Source of the DNA: Streptomyces sp. NBC_01341
Lineage (GTDB): Bacteria; Actinomycetota; Actinomycetes; Streptomycetales; Streptomycetaceae
Reading direction: 5' to 3'
DNA: 64,000 nucleotides
Assembly: GCF_035946055.1 (NCBI RefSeq)
Contig: NZ_CP108364.1
Location: 372,001 to 436,000 of the forward strand
How positions within the stretch are numbered: position 1 is the stretch's first letter; each line of letters opens with the position of its first letter. This document shows positions 52,521 through 60,964 of this stretch, one piece after another. The translations under genes and the position numbers were made by a program. Below the pieces are notes generated by a model, which ran no database searches, was not told where the DNA came from, and saw only the letters and a list, made by a program, of their open reading frames with translations.

Positions 52521-52549
52521 AATATAGACGACCGGTCGTCTTGCGTCAA
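52521..52549 (-). promoter_or_regulatory. wrbA promoter with AGACGACCGGTCGTCT operator in the spacer
   Basis: Minus strand: TTGACG (52544-52549), 17 bases, TATATT (52521-52526). The 16-bp perfect palindrome occupies 52526-52541. Confidence 0.92.
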
Positions 52550-52723
52550 TCGAACCCGGCCTGTGACGTGCGGCACGCCGGCCCGAACGACCACACGGGG
52601 CCGCCACGAGAGCGTGAGCGGCCTGCTCATGCCATGCGGAGAACGTCCACCTGCGATGAGGGGCAACCGGGTCGCGGGCCGCCGCGGAAACGGCCGGCGC
52701 AGAACGTGGCCACGAGTGGGCCC

Positions 52724-53296
52724 TTAGCGCAGGACCACGTCGAAGACGGTGTGGAAGAACGCGTCCACGGGCGCCGCCGACTTGTCGGCCCGCGCCGCGA
52801 TCAGCGTTCCCTCCCAGGCGCTGAGGATGAACAGCGCGGTGGCGTCCACGTCAAGGGAGCCGTCCACGTCGCCCGCTTCCTTCGCTTCGGCGAGCACCTG
52901 TCCGAGCCGGGAGGCCCACTGCGCGAACCCGTTGCTGACCGCGGACCGGATCTCGTCGTTGTGGTCAGCGACCTCGGCCCCGAAATTGCCCACCAGACAG
53001 CCTCGGACGAACCCGTTGTCCACCGTGTCCCTGCTCAGGTACTCGAAGTGCGCCCTGAGGCGCTCGAGCGGAGCCTGCCCCGGCGTCGTGAGCAGATCGA
53101 ACCGCAAGGTGTCGGCGTACCGGCTCAACGCCTCCAGAGCCCCCGCCTCCTTGCTGGGGAAGTGGTTGTAGAACGAGCCCTTGGGCACGCCGGCGGCCGT
53201 GGTGATGTCACTGATGCCCGTGGCGTTGAAGCCGCGCTCATGGAATTGCTCGAAGGCCGCCTGCGCGATCTGCTCGCGCTTCGATGCTCGCCCCAA
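52724..53296 (-). CDS. TetR family regulator
   Basis: About 190 residues. The HTH reads IAQAAFEQFHERGFNATGIS, then TTAAGVPKGSFYNHFPSKEA; the ligand domain has RGCLVGNFGAEVADHNDEIR, again the TetR_C_16/NemR-like type with one Cys. I take TTG 53296, with GAGGAGG 8 bases upstream; GTG 53356 would add 20 residues not typical of the family. It lies between wrbA and the alcohol dehydrogenase, both with related operators, so it competes with the 40570 TetR as the regulator of that motif. Confidence 0.9.
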   Translation of the reverse strand: MGRASKREQIAQAAFEQFHERGFNATGISDITTAAGVPKGSFYNHFPSKEAGALEALSRYADTLRFDLLTTPGQAPLERLRAHFEYLSRDTVDNGFVRGCLVGNFGAEVADHNDEIRSAVSNGFAQWASRLGQVLAEAKEAGDVDGSLDVDATALFILSAWEGTLIAARADKSAAPVDAFFHTVFDVVLR

Positions 53297-53413
53297 CTCA
53301 CTCGCCTCCTCGTACGTCAACCGGCCGCCCTGCGATGCTCCACCGCGCCGGCCCACTCCGCACGGCAGAACGGGAGTCGGCGCGGTGGCGAGTCCTGAGG
53401 CTACGGCACGTCA

Positions 53414-53433
53414 AAACGACTGACCATATTATA
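53414..53433 (-). promoter_or_regulatory. tetR promoter with half-conserved operator
   Basis: Minus strand consensus -10 TATAAT at 53428-53433; the overlapping ATATGGTCAGTCGTTT (53414-53429) keeps the GTCGT half of the motif (10 of 16). No good -35 seen. Confidence 0.5.
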
Positions 53434-53728
53434 CCGATCCGCTCCTTTTCCGCGGCGCCCGCACAGGGCGCGCCCGCGGCCGGCGCACGCGGTCCGCCCC
53501 TCATGCGGCCCTGCGCCGAGTGCAGAGCCGGGTCGGCGGTCACCCCTCCCCGTCCCGCTGACCCTCACGCACGGACGCGGCGGCGCGCGTTTCCTGGGTC
53601 GGGATACGCCGGCAGCACGTACGTCCCCCGCGGGAATTCACCTGTTTTCAGGTGCTCCCCACACAAACCCGCGAGACATGCGAGGACACCGAGGGCGGAG
53701 TGCGCCTGCGATGGGTTACGCTCGTTTA

Positions 53729-53744
53729 AGTCGACCGGTCATTT
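53729..53744 (+). promoter_or_regulatory. variant operator upstream of alcohol dehydrogenase
   Basis: AGTCGACCGGTCATTT matches AGACGACCGGTCGTCT at 13 of 16 positions, 130 bases before the dehydrogenase start. Confidence 0.65.
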
Positions 53745-53873
53745 TGACAAACGGACTCCGCTCCGTGCCGAGGCATGCCTCCGTCACGGACGCGATGCGC
53801 AACGAAGCCATCGCATCCGGACCGGCCCTTTCCTCCCCCGCATTCGTGCGCCGAACGACCCCCAGGAGAAGTC

Positions 53874-54890
53874 ATGTCCACGTACCGAGCTTTCGAGGCA
53901 ACAGGTGTCCACAACCTCCAGCTGGTGGAGCGCGAGCTGGTCGAGCCCGCACCGGGGCACGTACGCCTTAGGGTGGAGGCCTGCGGGATCTGCCACACCG
54001 ACGTGCTGACCATCGAGGGCCTGCGCAGCGACCCCTCCCAGCCGCTGGTTCCCGGGCACGAGATCGTCGGCGTGATCGATGCCGTCGGCGCCGGCGTCAC
54101 CGCATGGCAGCCGGGCGAGCGCGTCGGAGTCGGCTTCCTGAACGGACAGTGCGGAGAGTGCCAGTCGTGCCGCCGCGGTGACTTCGTGAACTGCGCCGCC
54201 CAGGAGCAGACGGGCACCACCGTCGACGGCGGTTACGCCGAGGTGGCCTACGCCCGCGCCAGCGGCCTGGTCCGCATCCCCGAGGGCATCTCGGCGATCG
54301 ACGCGGCCCCGCTCCTGTGTGCCGGCCTGACCACCTTCATCGCGCTGCAGCAGGGCCCCACCAGGGCCGGCGCCCTCGTCGCGGTGCAGGGCATCGGCGG
54401 GCTGGGCCACGTGGCCGTGCAGTACGCACGCAGCCTCGGCTACCAGGTCGCCGCCATAGCCCGGGGCAAGGACAAGGAGGCGTATGCGCGGCAGCTCGGC
54501 GCCCACGTCTACATCGACAGCAACAGCACGGACCCCGGGGCCGCACTGAGCGAGCTGGGCGGCGCCTCCATCATCGTCGCCACGGCCACCAGCGGTGCCT
54601 CCATGAACCCGCTGGTCCGCGGTCTCGCCCCGAACGGCAAGCTGGTCGTGGTCGGTGCGGCTCCCGACCCCCTGACCATTGCCACCCCCGACCTGATCTT
54701 CGGTACCCACTCGGTCGTCGGAAGCCTGACGGGTTCCTCCATCGAGAACGAGGACAATCTCGCGTTCAGCCTCGCCCACGGCATCCGTCCCAGCGTCGAG
54801 GTCATGCCTTTCGCCAAGGCGCCCGAGGCGTACGAGCGCATGCTGTCGGGTGCGGCCCGCTTCCGCGTCGTGCTCGACGCCGCGGCCTGA
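53874..54890 (+). CDS. zinc-dependent alcohol dehydrogenase (MDR family)
   Basis: 338 residues. Catalytic zinc ligands lie in ACGICHTD and PGHEIVG; structural zinc cysteines are CGECQSCRRGDFVNC. The NAD(P) site is VQGIGGLGHVAVQYA. It oxidises alcohols or reduces aldehydes; the GIGGLGH motif fits the AdhP-like/cinnamyl-type branch. AGGAG lies upstream of ATG 53874. It has a TetR-type operator variant and its own terminator. Confidence 0.94.
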   Translation: MSTYRAFEATGVHNLQLVERELVEPAPGHVRLRVEACGICHTDVLTIEGLRSDPSQPLVPGHEIVGVIDAVGAGVTAWQPGERVGVGFLNGQCGECQSCRRGDFVNCAAQEQTGTTVDGGYAEVAYARASGLVRIPEGISAIDAAPLLCAGLTTFIALQQGPTRAGALVAVQGIGGLGHVAVQYARSLGYQVAAIARGKDKEAYARQLGAHVYIDSNSTDPGAALSELGGASIIVATATSGASMNPLVRGLAPNGKLVVVGAAPDPLTIATPDLIFGTHSVVGSLTGSSIENEDNLAFSLAHGIRPSVEVMPFAKAPEAYERMLSGAARFRVVLDAAA

Positions 54891-54899
54891 GACAGCGCG

Positions 54900-54928
54900 G
54901 GTGCCGGGTGGCTCTGCCGCCCGGCACC
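54900..54928 (+). terminator. 12-bp hairpin terminator after alcohol dehydrogenase
   Basis: Arms 54900-54911 and 54917-54928, one T-G pair, loop CTCTG, 10 bases past the stop. Confidence 0.75.
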
Positions 54929-55171
54929 GCTTCCGCGCGTCTCGTCACGCCTACCGGCTGCCGAGCCCGCACATGGTTCCGGGCAGCCGCCGGGCGGGCG
55001 ACGACGCGCCTGCGAACGTCCCACACGACCCCGCTCGGCAGTAGGGTGCCGATCGTGCGCCGAACCGGCACGGGGAGATCCCGCTCGACGGGCATGTGAC
55101 CCGCCGTCCGGGCAGCATCGACGTACGGCGCACACACGGAGCAGTCGAGAACCCCGAATGTGAGGATGCAC

Positions 55172-55978
55172 ATGACGACCACCGAACTGGCACGGCAGAA
55201 TTGCGCGGTGACCGTGCTGGGCGGCCCGACAGCCGTCATCGACATGGGCGGCCTGCGCATCGTCAGTGATCCGACGTTCGACGAGCCCGGTCCCCACGGC
55301 TATCTCACCAAGACGACGGGCCCGGCTGTCGCCGAGAGCGCTCTGGGGCCGGTCGACCTTGTGCTGGTCAGCCATGACCTCCATCCCGACAACTTCGACG
55401 AGCGGGGGCGCGCGTTCGCGGGGACGGCGCCGCTGGTCATCTCCGGCCCCCTCTCGGCCGGGCGGATCGGCCCGCCGGCGATGGGCCTTGCACCCTGGTC
55501 CAGCCACTTTGTGCCGCGACGGGACGGGGGCGGGGATCTAGCCGTCCTCGCGGTGCCCGCGGTGCACGGCCCGGAGGACGCCGAGCGCGACGCCGACGGC
55601 TACGTCAACTGCGAGGTCACCGGGTTCGTCCTGTCCGGCCAGGGGCTGCCGACGCTCTATGTCAGCGGCGACAACGCTTCCATCCGTACTGTGGCGGACG
55701 TGTCACGGCGCGTTCCGGGCATCGATGCGGCGCTGCTCCACGCGGGGGCGGCGCGGGTCCCGGCGAAGTTCGGCGGCCGGCCTCTGTCCATGGACAGCAG
55801 GCGGACCGCGGCGGCAGCGGCAGTCCTGGACGCGAAGCTCGTGATGCCCGCCCACTACGACGGCTGGACGCATTTCTCGGAGGGCCTGTCCGACCTCGAG
55901 CTGGCCTTCGACGAGGCCGGGCTGTCGTCACTCCTCAGCGTGGCACCGCACGGAACATGGGTGGATCTGCCGTCCTGA
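55172..55978 (+). CDS. MBL-fold metallo-hydrolase
   Basis: 268 residues. It has the metal motif SHDLHPDNFD (H-D-x-H-x-D-N variant), AVHGPE and PAHYDGW for further ligands, and TLYVSGDN. This is the UlaG/YtkL-like branch, whose substrates are mostly unknown. I take ATG 55172 with GAGG 6 bases upstream; a GTG four codons earlier overlaps that motif. Single gene in the rightward run. Confidence 0.9.
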   Translation: MTTTELARQNCAVTVLGGPTAVIDMGGLRIVSDPTFDEPGPHGYLTKTTGPAVAESALGPVDLVLVSHDLHPDNFDERGRAFAGTAPLVISGPLSAGRIGPPAMGLAPWSSHFVPRRDGGGDLAVLAVPAVHGPEDAERDADGYVNCEVTGFVLSGQGLPTLYVSGDNASIRTVADVSRRVPGIDAALLHAGAARVPAKFGGRPLSMDSRRTAAAAAVLDAKLVMPAHYDGWTHFSEGLSDLELAFDEAGLSSLLSVAPHGTWVDLPS

Positions 55979-56027
55979 CGCAGACCGGCCATCCGCCACC
56001 CGGGACATAACACCCACAGACCCCTCC

Positions 56028-56067
56028 TTGACAGAACAATTACTGCTGCCGTTTACTTGACTTGTCA
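56028..56067 (+). promoter_or_regulatory. promoter of the LLM oxidoreductase
   Basis: TTGACA at 56028-56033, 18 bases, TTTACT at 56052-56057, then the small palindrome TGACTTGTCA (56058-56067) at the expected start point. Confidence 0.6.
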
Positions 56068-56142
56068 TTCAGCATTCAGCCTGCCCGCCGATCCATCATC
56101 GGCCGGACCCCTTCGCTGTCAGTTCGGACGAGAAACCTCTCA

Positions 56143-57207
56143 ATGACCAGTCAGGGCCCCCCGCCTGCGGGCGAGCATCCGATCACGCTCGGCCTCGATA
56201 CCTTCGGCGACGTCTCCGACGATGCCGAAGGGCGAGCGCTGACTCACGGCCAGTCGATCCGCAACCTCGTCGACCAGGGGGTGCTCGCCGATGCGACAGG
56301 CCTCGATCACTTCGCCATCGGTGAGCACCACACCGACTGGATGCCCATATCGGCGGCGGACGTGATCCTCGGAGCCATCGCCTCGAGGACCACTCGTATA
56401 CGGCTCGGATCCGGCGTGACCGTCATAAGCTCGGACGACCCCGTCCGGGTCTACCAGCGCTACGCGACGCTCGACGCTGTATCGAACGGCCGCGCCGAAC
56501 TCATCCTCGGAAGAGGGTCGAGTACGGAATCGTTCCCCCTGTTCGGCTACGACCTGGCCGACTACGACGTCCTGTTCGAGGAGAAGGTCAACCTCTTCGC
56601 CGAGCTCCGCAAGGAACAGCCCGTCACGTGGAAGGGCAGCACCCGGCCCCCGCTCGACGACCAGCCCGTCTATCCGCGCAGTGAGACCGGTGCGATTCCG
56701 ACGTGGATCGGCGTCGGCGGGAATCCGCAGTCCGTCGTACGCGCTGCCCGCTACGGCTTCCCGCTCATGCTCGCCGTCATCGGCGGCCAGACGGCGCGGT
56801 TCGCACCTCTCGGGCAGCTCTTCCGCGAGGCTCTGAGCCGGTTCGGCATGCCTGACCGGCCCGTCGGTGTGCACAGCCCCGGTCACGTCGCCGAGACCGA
56901 CGAGCAGGCCGTCGAGGAGTACTGGCCGTACTACGAGAAGGCCGTCCGCGCGATGGCGCGGCAACGGGGTTTCCGCCCCCCGGCCTTCGAGCACTTCATG
57001 CACGACGTCGGTCCAGGGGGAGCCCTCTACGTCGGCTCGCCGGAGACGGTGGCGCGGAAGGTGGTCACCACACTCCGGGAGCTCGATGCCAGTCGTTTCG
57101 ATCTGAAGTACGGGATGCAGGGGCTTCCGCACGAGGCTCTCATGACCAGCATCGAACTCTTCGGCAACGAGGTGGCCCCGCGAGTCCGGAAGCTGATGAC
57201 TCAGTGA
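56143..57207 (+). CDS. LLM-class (luciferase-like) flavin-dependent oxidoreductase
   Basis: 354 residues of the bacterial luciferase TIM-barrel type: LDHFAIGEHHTDWMPISAAD, RTTRIRLGSGVTVISSDDPV, LDAVSNGRAELILGRGS and GTPE-like ARYGFPLMLAVIGG. It uses reduced flavin from a separate reductase to oxygenate a substrate (group 1 LLM). ATG 56143 is chosen as the first Met before the conserved core; the ribosome site is weak. Confidence 0.92.
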   Translation: MTSQGPPPAGEHPITLGLDTFGDVSDDAEGRALTHGQSIRNLVDQGVLADATGLDHFAIGEHHTDWMPISAADVILGAIASRTTRIRLGSGVTVISSDDPVRVYQRYATLDAVSNGRAELILGRGSSTESFPLFGYDLADYDVLFEEKVNLFAELRKEQPVTWKGSTRPPLDDQPVYPRSETGAIPTWIGVGGNPQSVVRAARYGFPLMLAVIGGQTARFAPLGQLFREALSRFGMPDRPVGVHSPGHVAETDEQAVEEYWPYYEKAVRAMARQRGFRPPAFEHFMHDVGPGGALYVGSPETVARKVVTTLRELDASRFDLKYGMQGLPHEALMTSIELFGNEVAPRVRKLMTQ

Positions 57208-57418
57208 GCCACACCATCCGGCCTTGGCCGGCACATCGCCGTACCCCGACCGACCGTGCGGGCCCCACGAGCCCGGTTCGCCCTCCGCTCCGATCCGCGG
57301 CGACGCCCGTTTCGGCGGTTGAGCGCGGGCCCATGTGTGCGTGGCCGCCTCTCTCCACGTCACCTTCGGCCTTCGGGGACGACGACGGACACTCCGCAGG
57401 GGCGGGAGGCGGTGCCAG

Positions 57419-59554
57419 GTGAAGGGCGGCCACGGAACCACGGATGCGACGGTGCGCTATTCGATCCTCGGCACGGTACGGGCCGTGCGCGGGGACAGTG
57501 AGCTCGACGTCGGGCCCCCCAAGCGGCTGGCGCTGCTGTCGCTCCTGCTGCTGCGCGCGCCCGGCCCGGTTTCCCTGAGCGACGCCGTCGACGTCCTGTG
57601 GGACGACGAGCCGCCGGCCAGTGCCGTGAACGTGGTGCACCGTCATATCGGTGCGCTGCGGAAGCTGCTGGAACCCGGCCTGCGCAGCCGGACCGACGCG
57701 GAACATCTGTCACGGGCCGCAGACGGCTACCGCCTCCTGGCCGACGCGTCGACTTCCGACCTCCTGCGCTTCCGCGACGTTCGTGCGCGAGCGCGGCTCG
57801 CGGTGGAGAGCGGCAACCCCGCACAAGCAGCGACGGACTTCATCGAGGCCCTTCGGCTGTGGCGCAGTCCCGTGGTCGCCGACGGCACCCCCGTCGCGTG
57901 GCATCCCGTCTTCACGTCCGTCGGACACGAGTTCGTCGCAACGGCCAAGGAGGCGACCGACGTCGTCCTGAGGGCGGCACCCGCCCTGACGGAAGAGGTC
58001 CTGTCCGTCCTGCGGTGCGCAGTGGAGGGTCACCCCTTCGACGAAGCGATCCACTCCCGCATCATCGCCGCCCTGGCCGCCACCGGCCGCCAGGCCGAGG
58101 CGTTGAAACAGTTCGAAGACATCCGCCGCACACTCGCCGATGAACTCGGCGTCGAGCCCGGTCCCGGCCTGCGCGCCGCGAGGCGGCGCTTCCTGCAACG
58201 CGGCTGCGCTCAGCGTGGCAAGGACCTGACGACGCGGGCGAAGCCACCACAGGTTCCGCCCCATCTGCCCGCCAGTCCCACCGCGTTCGTGGGCCGCCAC
58301 GAGGTGTCGAACCGGATCCTGGACCTGGTCACCAGGGACGGCGGTGGCGAAGCGTCGGCGGCGACCGTCGCGATCAGCGGAATGGCCGGAGTCGGGAAGA
58401 CGACGTTGGCCGTGCGCTGCGCCCACCGGGTCGCAGACCGTTTCCCCGACGGACAGATCTACGTGGATCTGCGGGGGCACCATCCGGATCGGCCGCGCCT
58501 CGACTCGGCGCAGGCGATGACCGCGGTGCTGGACGCGCTGGGAGTGGGGCGGGGCGGAGGGGACCTCGATGCCGCCGCGCTCGGCTCCGTCTACCGGAGT
58601 GCTCTGGCGGGACGCCGTCTGCTCCTGGTGCTCGACGACGCGGCGCACTGCGAGCAGGTCAGACCTCTGCTCCCGGCGACTCCGGGGTCCCTGGTGATCG
58701 TCACCAGCCGCAGGAAGCTGGAAGGGCTCGCCGTCACTCACTACGCCGAGCTCTTCACGCTCAACCCCATGGCCCCGCGGGAGAGCATGCAACTGCTCGA
58801 GCGCCGCCTCGGCTCCGCCCGGATCAGGACCGAGATGGCCTGCGCCGACGAGATCGTCGAGCTGTGCGGGGGGCTGCCGCTGGCGCTGGCCGTGGTGGCC
58901 ACCCGCGCGCTGACGGGACCGCGCCCCTCCCTCGCCACACTTGCGGCCGAGTTGCGGGACGGTCTTCTCGCCCTCTTCAGCGGCGACCCCCGGACAGACG
59001 CCCGAAGTGCGTTCCAGCGCTCGTACGAAGCCCTCAGCGTGGGTGGGGCCCAATTGTTCCGGTCGCTGAGCCAGCACCCCTCACCCGAGATCACTCTGAG
59101 GGCCGCGGCCAGCCTCGCCGACACCGATCTGCAGGTCACGCGTAGGAACCTGGCCGAACTCGCCGACCACCACCTGCTCGTCGAGCACGTCCCGGGCAGG
59201 TACACCTGCCACGAGTTGCTGCGCGCGTTCGCGGACGAACTGAGCTCGGCGCTGGACCCGAGCAGCGCCCGCTCCGAGACCCGCGCCAGGATGTTCGAGC
59301 ACTACGTGTACAGCGCCGACGCCGCGACCGCCCTGCTCGCACCGCACCGCAGGACGCTGATCCTGCCGCCTCCGCGCCCTGGCGTGCATCCCCAGGAGTT
59401 CCGGGGGTGTGCAGACGCCGCGGAATGGGTGAGCGCCGAGCGCCACCTCCTGCCGGCCCTCGTCCGGGCCCTGGACCACTATCCCCGGGCGGCAGCGTTC
59501 CGACGGCAACTCACCTCCACGATGGAGATGTCCTGCCACCCGAGCTTCGGGTGA
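57419..59554 (+). CDS. AfsR/SARP-type regulator with NB-ARC ATPase, short C-terminus
   Basis: 711 residues. The N-terminal OmpR-like DNA-binding domain (VRYSILGTVRAV; LDVGPPKRLALLSLLLLRAP; VNVVHRHIGALRKLLEP) is followed by a bacterial transcriptional activator domain (LRCAVEGHPFDEAIHSRIIA). Then comes NB-ARC with P-loop ISGMAGVGKTTLAVR and LLLVLDDA. Full AfsR-like proteins continue with TPR repeats; this one stops soon after the region before the TPRs, so it may be truncated or a short variant. GTG 57419 has GGAGG 9 bases upstream. No biosynthetic cluster lies next to it, so its target is unclear. Confidence 0.9.
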   Translation: MKGGHGTTDATVRYSILGTVRAVRGDSELDVGPPKRLALLSLLLLRAPGPVSLSDAVDVLWDDEPPASAVNVVHRHIGALRKLLEPGLRSRTDAEHLSRAADGYRLLADASTSDLLRFRDVRARARLAVESGNPAQAATDFIEALRLWRSPVVADGTPVAWHPVFTSVGHEFVATAKEATDVVLRAAPALTEEVLSVLRCAVEGHPFDEAIHSRIIAALAATGRQAEALKQFEDIRRTLADELGVEPGPGLRAARRRFLQRGCAQRGKDLTTRAKPPQVPPHLPASPTAFVGRHEVSNRILDLVTRDGGGEASAATVAISGMAGVGKTTLAVRCAHRVADRFPDGQIYVDLRGHHPDRPRLDSAQAMTAVLDALGVGRGGGDLDAAALGSVYRSALAGRRLLLVLDDAAHCEQVRPLLPATPGSLVIVTSRRKLEGLAVTHYAELFTLNPMAPRESMQLLERRLGSARIRTEMACADEIVELCGGLPLALAVVATRALTGPRPSLATLAAELRDGLLALFSGDPRTDARSAFQRSYEALSVGGAQLFRSLSQHPSPEITLRAAASLADTDLQVTRRNLAELADHHLLVEHVPGRYTCHELLRAFADELSSALDPSSARSETRARMFEHYVYSADAATALLAPHRRTLILPPPRPGVHPQEFRGCADAAEWVSAERHLLPALVRALDHYPRAAAFRRQLTSTMEMSCHPSFG

Positions 59555-59844
59555 GCGACGGCAGCGACCCCTCGCGCGCCGAGGCGCCGGGGAACCGCCG
59601 CGCAGCCCACCGGCCGGCGGTACGCGGTGATGCGCGAGCCGCCTCCGCGCCGGCAGTCCTGGCCAAGGCGTCCGGGAGGCACGGCTTCCGGTGGATCTGC
59701 CCAGCCGGTCACCGCAGCGCCTACGCCGCCGTACTGCCGGCAGAAGGAACGTGTGCCGTCCGCGATCACGCCGAGTGGCGCCCGCGGGGCGGAGCGGAGC
59801 GGGTGCGCTCCCGCGCACCCGGCCGACAGCCGGCCCCGAGGCCC
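59555..59844. other. 290-bp convergent region, possible decayed SARP end
   Basis: Between the SARP stop and the FrnE-like stop. No gene or clear terminator. It may contain former TPR-coding sequence, but I could not identify repeats. Confidence 0.35.
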
Positions 59845-60489
59845 CTAAGCCGCCGGCTGATCCGCCCACGCCTGCTCCAGCGCCCGGGTGAAGGACGCCG
59901 GCGACTGGACACCGTTCACCCCGTAACGACCGCCGAGCACGAAGAAGGGCACTCCGCTCACACCCATCTCCGAGGCGAGTCGCTCGTCGGCTCGCACATC
60001 CTCGGCGAATCGCTTGGGGTCGGCGAGGACCTCTCGCACCTCGGACTCCTCCAGCCCCGCCTCGACGGCCAGGTCCACCACGGTCTCCCTGTCGTAGACA
60101 GAGCGCTCCTGCGCGAAGTTGGCCCGGAACGCGCGATCCAGGAACTCGCCCTGCAGACCGCGGGTCTTGGCGAAGTGGCCGAGACGGTGCAGGTCGAAAG
60201 TGTTACCGAAGACACGTCCCCCGATACGGAACTCGAGGCCCACCGCGTTCGCCATGGAGGCCGCCTGGTGCTCCCTGTCGACCTGCTGCTGGTGGGTGCG
60301 CCCGTACTGCGCCGCGACCGCGTCGATGATCGGCACGGTGCCGTTCTCGGCCGTCGGGTTGAGCTCGAACGACCGGTGCACCACCTCTACCTGGTCACGA
60401 TGCGCGAAGTCGGCGAGCCCCTTGTTGAAGTGCTCCCGGCCGACGTAGCACCACGGGCAGGCGACATCGGTCCACATTTCGACACGCAT
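59845..60489 (-). CDS. FrnE/DsbA-family thiol oxidoreductase
   Basis: 214 residues. It starts MRVEMWTDVACPWCYVGREH, with the active-site CPWC near residues 11-14 and the helical insertion typical of FrnE. SGVPFFVLGGRYGVNGVQSP is the cis-Pro loop. It is cytosolic with no signal. FrnE-type proteins act on thiols, glutathione-type adducts or isomerise compounds (frenolicin FrnE). AGGAG lies upstream of ATG 60489. Its promoter has a close copy of the TetR operator. Confidence 0.93.
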   Translation of the reverse strand: MRVEMWTDVACPWCYVGREHFNKGLADFAHRDQVEVVHRSFELNPTAENGTVPIIDAVAAQYGRTHQQQVDREHQAASMANAVGLEFRIGGRVFGNTFDLHRLGHFAKTRGLQGEFLDRAFRANFAQERSVYDRETVVDLAVEAGLEESEVREVLADPKRFAEDVRADERLASEMGVSGVPFFVLGGRYGVNGVQSPASFTRALEQAWADQPAA

Positions 60490-60616
60490 GATTTGATCTC
60501 CTGGTCTTCGAGGGTGCGGTCCCTGCGGAATCCGCTGCTGGGTAAGGCGCCCGGTCGCCTGATCGCGACGGCTGACGTCTGCTGTACGGCCGATGTGTCG
60601 GTGACCTACGTCGAGA
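60490..60616. other. FrnE-like gene leader
   Basis: About 120-base untranslated leader if transcription starts at the 60617 promoter. Confidence 0.4.
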
Positions 60617-60637
60617 ACAATAGACGACCGGCCGTCT
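60617..60637 (-). promoter_or_regulatory. promoter and operator of the FrnE-like gene
   Basis: Minus strand -10 TATTGT at 60617-60622; AGACGACCGGCCGTCT at 60622-60637 differs by one base from the wrbA site and lies at the same distance from the -10. The -35 (CTCCAG) is weak. Confidence 0.82.
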
Positions 60638-60964
60638 TGCTGGAGAACGCCCACCGTGCCCTTTCCATTCCGCGAGCGCGCCTGCCGTGCGCACACTCGC
60701 TTCGAGGGTGATTCGACGGTGACGGCCCGCGAGGATCACCCCGTCGCGGATCACACACAGCCCCCGTCACATCTATCCCACATGACCGAAAAACACGAAA
60801 TCTTCACCCTTCTTCCATGTGGTGGGGGTTCGGAGCTGCAAAGGCCCCGGCCTTGAACCTAAAAGCCCTCGTCAGGCGTGCAATGAGGGGCGCCATCGGT
60901 TCGCGACGGCCCCGCCCCTCCGGATCACGAGCAGTCAGCACCAGCGGAAAGAAGTGAGCTGATC
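60638..60964. other. 327-bp intergenic
   Basis: No gene seen. An A/T-richer stretch at 60770-60860 has facing CACATG and CATGTG half-sites and likely holds the promoter of the next gene. Confidence 0.45.

Noticed and set aside
55172..55978. Unusual metal motif in the MBL protein as a novelty
   Set aside because: The H-D-x-H-x-D-N form is, to my knowledge, usual in this MBL subgroup, so it is not evidence of a new activity.
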